Of a stretch of DNA of 64,000 bases, positions 56,359 through 64,000 are shown piece by piece. The notes beneath the pieces were generated by a model. The model was given only the letters and a program-made list of their open reading frames with translations. It did not search any database and had not been told where the DNA came from. Position 1 is the stretch's first letter. Each line of letters starts with the position of its first letter. A program made the translations under genes and the position numbers. The stretch lies in assembly GCA_903834785.1 (NCBI GenBank), contig CAILKP010000026.1:1-64000 (forward strand), in the 5' to 3' direction. Source of the DNA: an uncultured bacterium. GTDB taxonomy: Bacteria > Planctomycetota > Phycisphaerae > Phycisphaerales > UBA1924.

Positions 56359-56757
56359 TTAAGCCCCGCGGCGACGCCGCAGGAAGTCCAGCAGCTCGCG
56401 CCGGTCGCCCCGTGCCACCAGGGCGCGCTGCACCGGTGTCAGCTTTGCCGCCGCTTCGGTGCCGGCGACACCGCCGGGGTGCTCCATGGGCCGCATCGGC
56501 GAGGGCCGGTTGGCCACCCGCGCTGCTGCTGGCTTCGCCGAAGCGGGCGCAGCTGCCTGCCCATCTGCGTGTTCTGTGGTGCGGCCGCTGCCATCAGTAC
56601 CCGCCGTCGCATTGGCCTTTGCCGCTGCCACCGCGTTGCTGGCCTCGCCATGTGGCGCGTCACTGGCCGAAGGACTCGGCCCGCGTGCTGCGCTGGTGTC
56701 CGCATCTGCGCCCACTGCTGCCGCTTCCGTCCCGTCCGTCTGGTTCGCATCACTCAT
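56359..56757 (-). CDS. Scaffold-like low-complexity protein
   Basis: A 132-residue protein located between portal and capsid. It has an acidic/Ala/Thr/Ser-rich, disordered first 95 residues (GTEAAAVGADADTSAARGPS) and a short C-terminal segment with a helix rich in Arg (KLTPVQRALVARGDRRELLD then FLRRRRGA). Gene position, disorder and a basic C-terminal helix match phage scaffolding proteins, where that helix binds the capsid subunit. There is no protease motif. The ATG at 56757 has GGAG at 11 bases; a longer frame starts at 56847. Confidence 0.55.
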   Translation of the reverse strand: MSDANQTDGTEAAAVGADADTSAARGPSPSASDAPHGEASNAVAAAKANATAGTDGSGRTTEHADGQAAAPASAKPAAARVANRPSPMRPMEHPGGVAGTEAAAKLTPVQRALVARGDRRELLDFLRRRRGA

Positions 56758-56888
56758 GTCATGTGCTCCGCTGCTTCGCACTGCGTGCACGGGCGGACCC
56801 TGCCCGCTCGGGCTGGTGGTCATCCGCCGCACACCGTGTTGGTTCACTGGCCCTCTCGCCTGCCCTGTCCCTTACCACCGACGCGTGT

Positions 56889-58367
56889 TTAGCGAATCTC
56901 AAACCCGCGTTCTTCCGCCACCCGTACCGCCTGGCCCGCATCACGCGCTGCGCCCTGCTGCTCCGGCAGCGGGTCAGGCCACAGCAGTTCAACGCGTCGC
57001 TCCTGCTCCGTCGTTTCCAGCACGCCCGCGTTGTTCAGCGCACTGAGAATCACCCGGCACACCTCCGCGAGTCCCCGGCCGTACGTCAGCCGCTTCCGCG
57101 CCGTCCGCGAGAGAATGCCCTGCAGCGTCACCTTCAGCGCGTTCTCGCTGGTCAGGTTGCCGATCTTGCTGCGCACCACGCCCGCGGCCAGCGGCGGCGT
57201 CGCACTGATCTTGTCCATCGCCTCGCGGATCTCATCGATGTGCGTCTCTTCCGACGGGTTGGCCGCATCGCCGCCGAAGGCCTCGATGCTCGCCAGTTGG
57301 TTCTCCGTGTACCACACCGTGCCCGGCATCACCGGCACCTTGTCAAACCCTTCGATGCCCTTGGCCAGGTACATCTTGAAACACTGCAGCGTCACCCGGT
57401 TGGCCCGGTCGCTCAGGCGCGTGTTCAGTTCGTTCTGCAGCGGGATCAGCGGCTCGACCTCGCTGAGTCCGCCGACGCTCAGCGGCACTGTCACGTTCTG
57501 CATCAGCACCGCCGGCAGTTGTCCTGGGCTTAGTGCCGGCGTTTCCTCAACCAGCACGACCTCGCCGCGCTCGCCCACGCGGTAAAGCTGCGTTGCCTGG
57601 GCACTGATCACCTCCAGCATCGTCCCGGCCGCCTCCGGCACGGCGCCCGGCTCGCTCACCCCCGCGCTCACCCCCAGCTTGCGGCCCAGTGCCCGCAGCA
57701 GTCGCTCGGCAACGCTGCCGCCCTCGCTTGGCTCAGCCCCACTCGCACCCTGGCCTGAAGCCCCATCCCCTGCAATACCGCTCTCGTGCACAATCAGCAT
57801 CGCATCGAGTTGCCTGTAATCTTCCGTTGACGCAATCGGCACCGCACGCTGCGGCGGCACAATCCGCACACGCACATCAGTGGCCCGCGCTACCGCTTCA
57901 CCTGGGTCCACCGCCTGCACCACCATCGCGACATTGCCAAACACGTGCCCCAGCACGGCCGCATCGTGCAGCAGCCCCATGCCGCCGCTGACTCGCCACA
58001 CTTCCTCCAGCACCCGCTCGATGCGCTCCGCCGTCGCCCTGTCCGCCGCCGTGCTGGCAATCCGCAGCGGCTTGCCGAACAGGAAGTCGATCATCGTCCC
58101 GATCCGCCAGGCGATGTCGTTTTCCACCACAATCTCTCGGGGTCCCGCCATAGGGGTTGTTGCCGGGCGGGTCAGCCGCGCCGGCAGCCCGCGCTCCTGG
58201 CTCACGCGCACGCCGCGGGTCCCATCGCCGCTCTCGGTCATCTCGTTGCGCCAGTAGCTCCACAGCAGCTCACGCCGATGCTCACCGGCGCGGTGCCCCC
58301 TCACCGCCGCGGCAACCACATCCGCCGTCAGCCCGTTTCGCTGGTGCACCTTGAGTTCAAACGCCAT
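56889..58367 (-). CDS. Phage portal protein (SPP1 gp6-like)
   Basis: A 492-residue portal protein. Portals form the dodecameric ring at one capsid vertex and dock the terminase. The N-terminal part VVENDIAWRIGTMIDFLFGK and RIERVLEEVWRVSGGMGLLH, the wing/stem part VVQAVDPGEAVARATDVRVR, and LQNELNTRLSDRANRVTLQC followed by FKMYLAKGIEGFDKVPVMPG are as in SPP1/gp6-like portals. The region AMDKISATPPLAAGVVRSKIG and SENALKVTLQGILSRTARKR is likewise typical. It is complete and uninterrupted. The ATG at 58367 has AGGAG eight bases before. It opens the leftward head module; no terminase gene is adjacent. Confidence 0.85.
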   Translation of the reverse strand: MAFELKVHQRNGLTADVVAAAVRGHRAGEHRRELLWSYWRNEMTESGDGTRGVRVSQERGLPARLTRPATTPMAGPREIVVENDIAWRIGTMIDFLFGKPLRIASTAADRATAERIERVLEEVWRVSGGMGLLHDAAVLGHVFGNVAMVVQAVDPGEAVARATDVRVRIVPPQRAVPIASTEDYRQLDAMLIVHESGIAGDGASGQGASGAEPSEGGSVAERLLRALGRKLGVSAGVSEPGAVPEAAGTMLEVISAQATQLYRVGERGEVVLVEETPALSPGQLPAVLMQNVTVPLSVGGLSEVEPLIPLQNELNTRLSDRANRVTLQCFKMYLAKGIEGFDKVPVMPGTVWYTENQLASIEAFGGDAANPSEETHIDEIREAMDKISATPPLAAGVVRSKIGNLTSENALKVTLQGILSRTARKRLTYGRGLAEVCRVILSALNNAGVLETTEQERRVELLWPDPLPEQQGAARDAGQAVRVAEERGFEIR

Positions 58368-59007
58368 GGGCCGCTCCTGTCACTGCGCCTTGTGCTAGGC
58401 CCCGCGCGTTGCAGGGCCCCTCTACCAGCCGGCGCAGCGCGCTCGTCCTGTGCGCACCCGCCTGCGCCACGGCGCCCCGCCAAACCAGTGCTCGGAGGCC
58501 AGAAACCCCGTTTTTGCGTCAAAAAAGGCACCACAAAATTCGGGAAAGTCCGCCGTCCGCGTGTCTCTCCTGTGCGCGCTGGCCGTTTCGCTCGATCGCT
58601 CGTAGATCGCGACTGAGCAAGAGTGCATCTAAAGCTCCTTCCAAAGGCGAGTTACAGATGGTCGAGCCGTCGATCTGCCTGCACCACATCGCCGCCGCCA
58701 GAGACACAACCTGTGGGGGTACGAACACAGCCCAAACACAACGCCGGGCCCCAGCCGCTTCGGTGATCTGCATCCCCGGATCCCGCACGCTCGTACCTCT
58801 CCAATGGCCGCCCATACCAAGTGCTTCAGCCCCGGACTCACAATCACCGCCGCGAGAGCACCGCCCCACCGCCCGCTGTGCTCAGCCGCGTTCGTCGTCC
58901 ACCATGGTGCGTTCACACCATCCCGCTGAAGTTGCTCAAGCGTCGATACCCCCGTTTCCCGTTCTCTTTCCCCGTTCGCCGACTTTGCCTCGTTTACCAT
59001 ACCACTG
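58368..59007. other. Divergent intergenic region between portal and adaptor operons
   Basis: This 640-base stretch must carry the leftward promoter of the head module and the rightward promoter of the adaptor operon. Long open frames exist on both strands (for example minus 58629-59000), but without ribosome sites or family resemblance I do not call them. I saw no complete second copy of the 28245-28266 palindrome here, only a partial resemblance (TTTACCATACCA at about 58996-59005). Confidence 0.4.
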
Positions 59008-60027
59008 ATGGCAACTCTGATCCTTCCGCCGCTCCTGCTTCTGGCCGGTCACGCCGCCGCCGCGCTCTGGCCTGTCGTCCAGCAGCCCGCGCCTTCGGCC
59101 GCCCCGACTTCCGCGGCAGCCAAAGCCCCCGCAGCCGCCCCGGCCCCCGGCCTGCCAAACACCGGCAACGCCACGGCACCGACGACTCCACCATCGGAGA
59201 CCTGGGCACCCAAGGCCCGCGCCTTTGGCGGCTATGAGTGGGTCTCCCGCCCCTCGCGCGATGCCATCATGGGTTTCACCCAGCCCATGGAAGTTGAGAA
59301 AGTCGAGGTTGTCGGAGGCCAGAAGGTCACACGCGATCAGGTCCTCGTGCGAGGCCGCGAAGGTGAAGTCGTCGCCGCACTTGATGTGCAACGCACCAAG
59401 GCGACCAACAAGGGCCCCGTCGACGCCGCCAAGGCCAACGAGGAACTCGCTCAGATCCGCTTCGATGCCGCCGAGCGCGCCATCAAGGAAGTCGGCATGA
59501 GCCCCTACGAGTTCCAGGAGCGCCGGCTGGCCCTGGAAAGCGCCAAGGCCCAGCGCATCAGCGCCGAGTCGGACTTCCGTCAGGAGCAGCAGCGCGTCAA
59601 GCAGGCCGAGGAGTCCGTCGAACGCTACCGCATCCGCGCCCGCTTTGACGGCATCGTTGAGCTCGTCGTCGCCGAGGCCGGCCAGACCATCGACATCCAG
59701 CAGCCGGTCATCCGCATCGTCTCGGTTGATCCGCTCTGGATCGACGTGCCAGTCCCCGCCGATGACACCATCCGCAGCCGCGTTGCTGCCGGCGCCGATG
59801 CCGCCGTGCTGCTCGATGTGCCCAGCGACAAGCCTCAGGGTGAGGTGCTCGCCGGCAAGGTGCTGTACATCAGCCCCGTGGTTGATGCCGCCGGCACGCG
59901 GCGCGTCCGCGTCGAGGCCGCCAACCCGGCGCAGTGGCCGGCCGGTACCCGCGTGCGCGTGAAGTTTGCCCCCGCCCCGCGCACCGACAACGCCCCCGCG
60001 GCGGCCGCAGCCCAGGAGCCCGCGTGA
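59008..60027 (+). CDS. HlyD-like periplasmic adaptor (membrane-fusion) protein
   Basis: A 339-residue adaptor of the membrane-fusion family, linking inner-membrane exporters to the outer membrane. After a signal/anchor (ILPPLLLLAGHAAAAL) and a Pro/Ala linker, the lipoyl half (EVEKVEVVGGQKVTRDQVLV), a coiled-coil hairpin (AAKANEELAQIRFDAAERAI to ESDFRQEQQRVKQAEESVER), the second lipoyl half (YRIRARFDGIVELVVAEAGQ) and beta-barrel (VDPLWIDVPVPADDTIRSR) follow in order. It begins an operon with two further HlyD-containing genes; the GTG of the next overlaps its stop. Confidence 0.85.
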   Translation: MATLILPPLLLLAGHAAAALWPVVQQPAPSAAPTSAAAKAPAAAPAPGLPNTGNATAPTTPPSETWAPKARAFGGYEWVSRPSRDAIMGFTQPMEVEKVEVVGGQKVTRDQVLVRGREGEVVAALDVQRTKATNKGPVDAAKANEELAQIRFDAAERAIKEVGMSPYEFQERRLALESAKAQRISAESDFRQEQQRVKQAEESVERYRIRARFDGIVELVVAEAGQTIDIQQPVIRIVSVDPLWIDVPVPADDTIRSRVAAGADAAVLLDVPSDKPQGEVLAGKVLYISPVVDAAGTRRVRVEAANPAQWPAGTRVRVKFAPAPRTDNAPAAAAAQEPA

Positions 60028-62009
60028 ACGACGTCACGAACATCAAGGCTCCGGGCTGGCAGCGCATCGTCGCCGAGCTTTCCAGCGGTGCACCCGATGA
60101 CCAGGTTTTCCTGGACCGGCTGCTGCGCATTTTGTCGCAGATCGCCGCCGCCCGTCAGGCCGTGCTCTTTGTCCCCGCCGCCGGTTCATCAGGCGAACTC
60201 GCCGCACGCCCCATCGCTGTCTATCCGCCCGTCGCGGGTGTTGAGCCGGGCATGGGCCCGCCCTCGCCCGACAAGCTTGAGCAGGGCAAGGGCGTCGTCC
60301 GCGCGGCGTACGCATGCCTTGAGTCCGGTCAGGCCCGCGTCTTTGAGCTTGGCTCCGCTGAGCTCTACGACGGATCCCCTACCGGCGCATCGGGTGCGGG
60401 CTACGTCCTGGCCATCGCACTACCGGCCGAGAGCGAGCAGGCCCAGCAGCCCGGCTCGCCCGGCGCGCCCGCCTGCGTCACCCTGCTCATCGAGCCGCGT
60501 GCCAAGCCCGCCATCCAGTCCACCGTGGCCATGGCCGAGGTCATCGCCGGCTACGTCCACACCCACACGCTCCGCCAGCAGCTCAAGCGCACGCAGTCGG
60601 CCACACGCTCGCTCGAACTTGCCACGCGCCTCATCGGCGCCATCAACTCCGCCACCGGCTTTAAGGGTGCGTGCATCCAGCTGACCAACGACCTGGCCAA
60701 ACTGCTTAAGGCCGATCGCGTCGCCATCGGCTGGGCCACCGGCGGGCGTGACAGCTCCATCCGCGTCGTCGCACTCAGCGATACCGAGCACTTCGATACC
60801 CGCACCGTCATGGTCCGCAAGCTGCAGACCGCGATGGACGAGTGCCTGGACCAGGCACAGCCCGTCCTGCACCCCCAGCCCACCAGCGAGCAGGACGTCC
60901 TGCTCTCCACCGCCATCGCCCACGCCCATCGCGAGCTTGCCGGCGGCGACACCAAACTCGCCATCGCCTCGGTCCCGCTCCGTGCCAGCGACGGCGTCTG
61001 GGGCGTTCTGACTGTTGAGGCCCGCACCCCCGCCGACAGCGGCATGACCGCCGCGGCAATTGAGCCCGCCGCCGTTGAACTGCTCCAGGCCGCGCTTGAC
61101 CTTGTCAGCCCGGTGCTCAAGGTGCGCCATGATGACGACCGCAACCTGGCCCTGCGCACCTGGGACAGCACCAAGCGCACCGGCGCCTGGGTCGTCGGCA
61201 CCAAGCACACGGTGTGGAAGATGGTCGGCGTGATCGTCATGGCCGCCCTGCTGTTCTGCACCTTCTACACCACGAGCTACCGCGTCGGTGCAAGTGGTGA
61301 GCTGCGTGCCCGCGAGAAGCGGATCATCTCCGCTCCCTTTGAGGGCATCCTCCGCGCCAAGCCAGCCGGCATCGAGCCCGGTGCCACCGTTCGCAAGGGC
61401 GATGTCCTCTGCGAGATGGACACCACCGAGCTTGCGCTGCAGGCCGCCGAGGCCCAGGCCAAGTGGGTGCAGGCCGACAAGGCCATGAGCCAGGCGATGA
61501 AGGAAGGCAAGATCGCCGAGGCCAAGCGTGCCGAGGCCCAGGCCGACGGTGCCCGCGCCCAGCTCGACTTGCTCTCAAGCCGCATCGAGCGCAGCCGCAT
61601 CGTGGCCCCGGTTGATGGTGTGCTGCTCTCCGGCGACCTGCGCGACAAGATCGGTGGCGCGCTCAAGCTCGGCGATGAGCTGTTCCAGCTCGCCCCGCTC
61701 GATGACATTATCGCGGTGGCCAAGGTTGACGAGCGCGACATCGCCCGCATCAAGGTCGGTGCTCACGGTGAGATCGCCACCCGCTCCAACCCCGGCGACC
61801 GCTTCCCCGTCACCGTCGAGCGCATCGTCCCGCTGGGCCTGGCCGAGGAAGGTAAGACCACCTTCGAGGTCCGCGTGAAGCTCGACCGCTACGCCGGCTG
61901 GATGCGCCCGGGCATGGAAGGCATCATCCGCCTGGATACCGGCGATCACAGTCTGCTGTACATCGGCACCCGCCGCGTCATCGAGACCGTCCGCCTGTGG
62001 GTCTGGTGA
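60024..62009 (+). CDS. GAF-domain plus HlyD-type membrane adaptor protein
   Basis: A 661-residue fusion. Residues about 1-370 are GAF-like (FLDRLLRILSQIAAARQAVL; TRLIGAINSATGFKGACIQL; KLAIASVPLRASDGVWGVLT), and one membrane helix follows (VIVMAALLFCTFYTTSY). The rest is an HlyD-type adaptor: RIISAPFEGILRAKPAGI, a coiled-coil (AEAQAKWVQADKAMSQAMKE), RIVAPVDGVLLSGDLRDKIG, and the barrel VDERDIARIKVGAHGEIATR. The cytoplasmic GAF part could sense a ligand and regulate export. The start is a GTG at 60024, overlapping the preceding stop. Part of the operon of adaptor genes. Confidence 0.8.
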   Translation: MNDVTNIKAPGWQRIVAELSSGAPDDQVFLDRLLRILSQIAAARQAVLFVPAAGSSGELAARPIAVYPPVAGVEPGMGPPSPDKLEQGKGVVRAAYACLESGQARVFELGSAELYDGSPTGASGAGYVLAIALPAESEQAQQPGSPGAPACVTLLIEPRAKPAIQSTVAMAEVIAGYVHTHTLRQQLKRTQSATRSLELATRLIGAINSATGFKGACIQLTNDLAKLLKADRVAIGWATGGRDSSIRVVALSDTEHFDTRTVMVRKLQTAMDECLDQAQPVLHPQPTSEQDVLLSTAIAHAHRELAGGDTKLAIASVPLRASDGVWGVLTVEARTPADSGMTAAAIEPAAVELLQAALDLVSPVLKVRHDDDRNLALRTWDSTKRTGAWVVGTKHTVWKMVGVIVMAALLFCTFYTTSYRVGASGELRAREKRIISAPFEGILRAKPAGIEPGATVRKGDVLCEMDTTELALQAAEAQAKWVQADKAMSQAMKEGKIAEAKRAEAQADGARAQLDLLSSRIERSRIVAPVDGVLLSGDLRDKIGGALKLGDELFQLAPLDDIIAVAKVDERDIARIKVGAHGEIATRSNPGDRFPVTVERIVPLGLAEEGKTTFEVRVKLDRYAGWMRPGMEGIIRLDTGDHSLLYIGTRRVIETVRLWVW

Positions 62010-62206
62010 GCCTGCCCACTCCAGGGGCCCGGCCCCTTGGACTCCCCGCGTCCCCGCCTCCCCCGCCTTCCTGCCTTCCCTTTTCTCTTTGATCTTTTCT
62101 CTTTCCCCTCTTCTTTTTTCCCCTCCGCGTTCCTTGCCTTTCCCCCCCTCCCCTTCCGTTTCCTCCGCGTTCATCTCTCCTGTCTTTTCTTCGCTCTCGG
62201 TTTTCA
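62010..62206. repeat. Pyrimidine-rich interspersed repeat, copy 3
   Basis: C/T-dominated spacer with CCTCCGCGTTCCTTGCC and CCTCCGCGTTCATCTCTC (about 62124-62180), matching the copies at 37.7 and 40.6 kb. It separates two genes of the adaptor operon without a visible terminator. Confidence 0.5.
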
Positions 62207-64000
62207 ATGGAACGTCCCACCTTCTCACCCTTCTGGCACCGCATCCGCAGCATGAAGCCGCGCTTGCGCCCCCACGTCCAGATCACGCGCCAGCACTACC
62301 GCGGCCGCCGGTGGCACGTTGTTCATGATCCGACCAGCAACCAGTTCTACCGCCTCAACCCCGTCGCCCACGACTTCGTCTCATCGCTCGATGGTGCCCG
62401 CACAGTCGATGATGCCTGGCAGCAGTCCCTGACGCGCCACGGGGATGCCTCGCCCACGCAAAACGAGATCATCGAGCTGCTCAGCCAGCTCTACTCCTCC
62501 AACCTCCTGTCGACCGATGCTGCGCCCGAGACGGCCCAGCTCCTGACCCGCGGCAAGGAACGGGCCGCCAAACGCTTCAAGCAGCAGGCCATTGGCCTGA
62601 TGTACCTGCGCGTCAAGCTCTTTAATCCCGACCCGCTGCTTACGTTCCTGCTGCCCATCTTCCGCCCCTTCCTGTCACTCTGGGGTCTGGCCGCGTGGGC
62701 CTGCCTCATCATCTACGCCCTGGTCCGCGTGTTCTCTGGTGACTGGACGCGCCTGGCCGCCGGCCTGGACTCGGTGGTCGCCCCCAGCAACTGGGGCTAC
62801 CTCATGGTCACCTTCGTTGCCCTCAAGGCCTGGCACGAGCTCGGCCACGGCCTGATCTGCCGCCGCTTCGGCGGTCAGGTGCCCGAGTGCGGTGCCATGC
62901 TCCTGGTCCTTCTGCCCGCTCCGTACGTCGATGCCTCTTCCTGCTGGGCCTTCCCCAGCAAGTGGCAGCGCATGGCCGTCGGTGCCGGCGGCATGCTCTT
63001 TGAACTCGCCGCTGCTGCCGTCGCCGCGCTCATCTGGGTCTCCACGCCGGATGGCGCGCTGATCAAGCAGATCTGCTACTTCGTCATGATCACCAGCGGC
63101 GTGTCGACCATCCTCTTCAACGGCAACCCGCTGATGCGGTTCGACGGCTACTTCATCTTCGCTGACCTCATCGAGGTTCCCAACCTCATGCAGCGCTCCC
63201 AGAAGTCCCTGACCTGGCTCGTCCAGCGCTACATCTACGGCCTGAAGAACCAGCGCCCGCCATCGAGCGTTCGCTCGGAGATGTGGATCCTGGTCATCTA
63301 CGGCGTGGCCGCCATGATCTACCGCGTCTTCCTCTTCATCGTCATCACGCTCTACGTCCTGGGCCTCTGGTTCATCGTCGGCGTTCTGCTGGCCGCATGG
63401 ACCGCCGGCATGTGGTTCTTCGGACCCATCGGCAAGTTCATCCACTGGCTCTCCAGCTCCTCGCAACTGGTTGATCACCGCGCCCGCGCTGTGCTCACCA
63501 GTATCGCCATGGCCGCTGCCCTGGTCGTCTTGGTCGGCCTCCTCCCCCTGCCCGACTACCGCCGCGCCCGCGGCGTCATCGACACCGCCGGCAAGTCCGG
63601 TGTCTTCATCGGCACCGATGGCTTCGTCGAGGCCGCCCACGTCCGCCCCGGTGACTTAGTCAAGGCCGGCGACCCGCTGCTGACCCTCTCCAGCCCCGAG
63701 CTCGACAGCAACGAGAACATCGCCCGCGCCCGCCTGACCGATGCGGTCCTCGAGCGCTCCGAGGCCTACTCCAAGGACGATGCCCCCGCCGCCGCCGTTG
63801 CCCAGCGCAAGATCGAAGCCGCCCAGCAGCAGCTGGATGACCTGACCTTCCGTCGCTCCCAGCTCATCGTCCGTGCCCCGCGCGATGGCACCGTCGTCGC
63901 CGCCGATCCCACGCTCCTGGTCGGGGCCTACATCACCCGCGGCAAGCCGGTCTGCCTCATCGTCGACCTGACGACCGTCCGCATCACCGCCGTCATGAAT
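62207..64000 (+). CDS. M50-type peptidase with HlyD domain (partial)
   Basis: The gene runs off the window. The visible 598 codons give a PqqD-like N-terminal part (DPTSNQFYRLNPVAHDFVSS), a membrane peptidase domain with the zinc motif HELGH (ALKAWHELGHGLICRRFGG) and the partner acid in NPLMRFDGYFIFADL, further helices, and a C-terminal HlyD-like lipoyl/coiled-coil segment (GFVEAAHVRPGDLVKAGDPL, AAQQQLDDLTFRRSQLIVRA). M50/HlyD fusions with PqqD-like starts occur in export systems of planctomycetes. It probably completes the adaptor operon. The ATG at 62207 fits the N-terminus, although no strong ribosome site is seen. Confidence 0.8.
   Translation, partial: MERPTFSPFWHRIRSMKPRLRPHVQITRQHYRGRRWHVVHDPTSNQFYRLNPVAHDFVSSLDGARTVDDAWQQSLTRHGDASPTQNEIIELLSQLYSSNLLSTDAAPETAQLLTRGKERAAKRFKQQAIGLMYLRVKLFNPDPLLTFLLPIFRPFLSLWGLAAWACLIIYALVRVFSGDWTRLAAGLDSVVAPSNWGYLMVTFVALKAWHELGHGLICRRFGGQVPECGAMLLVLLPAPYVDASSCWAFPSKWQRMAVGAGGMLFELAAAAVAALIWVSTPDGALIKQICYFVMITSGVSTILFNGNPLMRFDGYFIFADLIEVPNLMQRSQKSLTWLVQRYIYGLKNQRPPSSVRSEMWILVIYGVAAMIYRVFLFIVITLYVLGLWFIVGVLLAAWTAGMWFFGPIGKFIHWLSSSSQLVDHRARAVLTSIAMAAALVVLVGLLPLPDYRRARGVIDTAGKSGVFIGTDGFVEAAHVRPGDLVKAGDPLLTLSSPELDSNENIARARLTDAVLERSEAYSKDDAPAAAVAQRKIEAAQQQLDDLTFRRSQLIVRAPRDGTVVAADPTLLVGAYITRGKPVCLIVDLTTVRITAVMN

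Noticed and set aside
58629-59000. A 123-codon minus-strand open frame upstream of the portal gene
   Set aside because: No ribosome site, low-complexity Arg/Gly/Ala content and no family resemblance; I left it as intergenic.

Overview
The window is GC-rich and densely coded. I read it as a planctomycete chromosome, most likely class Phycisphaerae. The grounds are three secreted proteins ending in the same dockerin-like repeat with a terminal Gly-Cys, a prepilin-like protein, a PadR/HAAS pair, a large-insert signal peptidase, and HlyD/GAF/M50 fusion proteins, all in a Gram-negative setting (LpxL-like acyltransferase). This placement is an inference; there is no rRNA or tRNA gene to confirm it.

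Layout. 1-2.4 kb: a hairpin array and glgB. 2.5-4.6 kb: a membrane protein with GGPGG-rich loops. 4.8-6.6 kb: PadR plus HAAS/sensor pair. 6.7-13.8 kb: two large divergent secreted dockerin-type proteins. 13.9-17.7 kb: ECF sigma and zinc anti-sigma, DUF2306 protein, AhpD-like protein, alpha/beta hydrolase. 17.7-18.6 kb: a REP-associated (RAYT) transposase with its repeats. 18.6-27 kb: dxr, comEC, lepB, prepilin, secreted protein. 27-28 kb: receiver remnant and two small membrane proteins. 28.2-32.2 kb: a four-gene translationally coupled operon of HTH protein, ABC ATPase, GNAT and phage large terminase, with a promoter overlapped by a perfect 22-bp palindrome. 32.4-53.2 kb: ordinary genes, including a Doc toxin pair, an OGT-like transferase, a frameshifted PfkB kinase, GH57, gyrB, serA, an SDR, sixA, lpxL-like and pyrE. 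53.3-58.4 kb: a minus-strand phage head module (portal, scaffold-like, SU10-type capsid, three small proteins). 59-64 kb: an adaptor/GAF-HlyD/M50-HlyD operon running off the end.

The most interesting feature is that an intact terminase operon and an intact portal/capsid module lie about 21 kb apart, on opposite strands, separated by core genes. No integrase, lysis, replication or recognisable tail gene was seen. This layout fits a domesticated, split-locus particle system such as a gene transfer agent better than an ordinary prophage. The terminase operon also carries an ABC ATPase and an acetyltransferase whose role is unknown. Other points of note are a decayed copy of the serA 3' end bordering an AT-richer island, histone-H1-like tails on two unrelated proteins, hairpin arrays, and a ComEC whose C-terminal nuclease-like domain has lost its metal motif.
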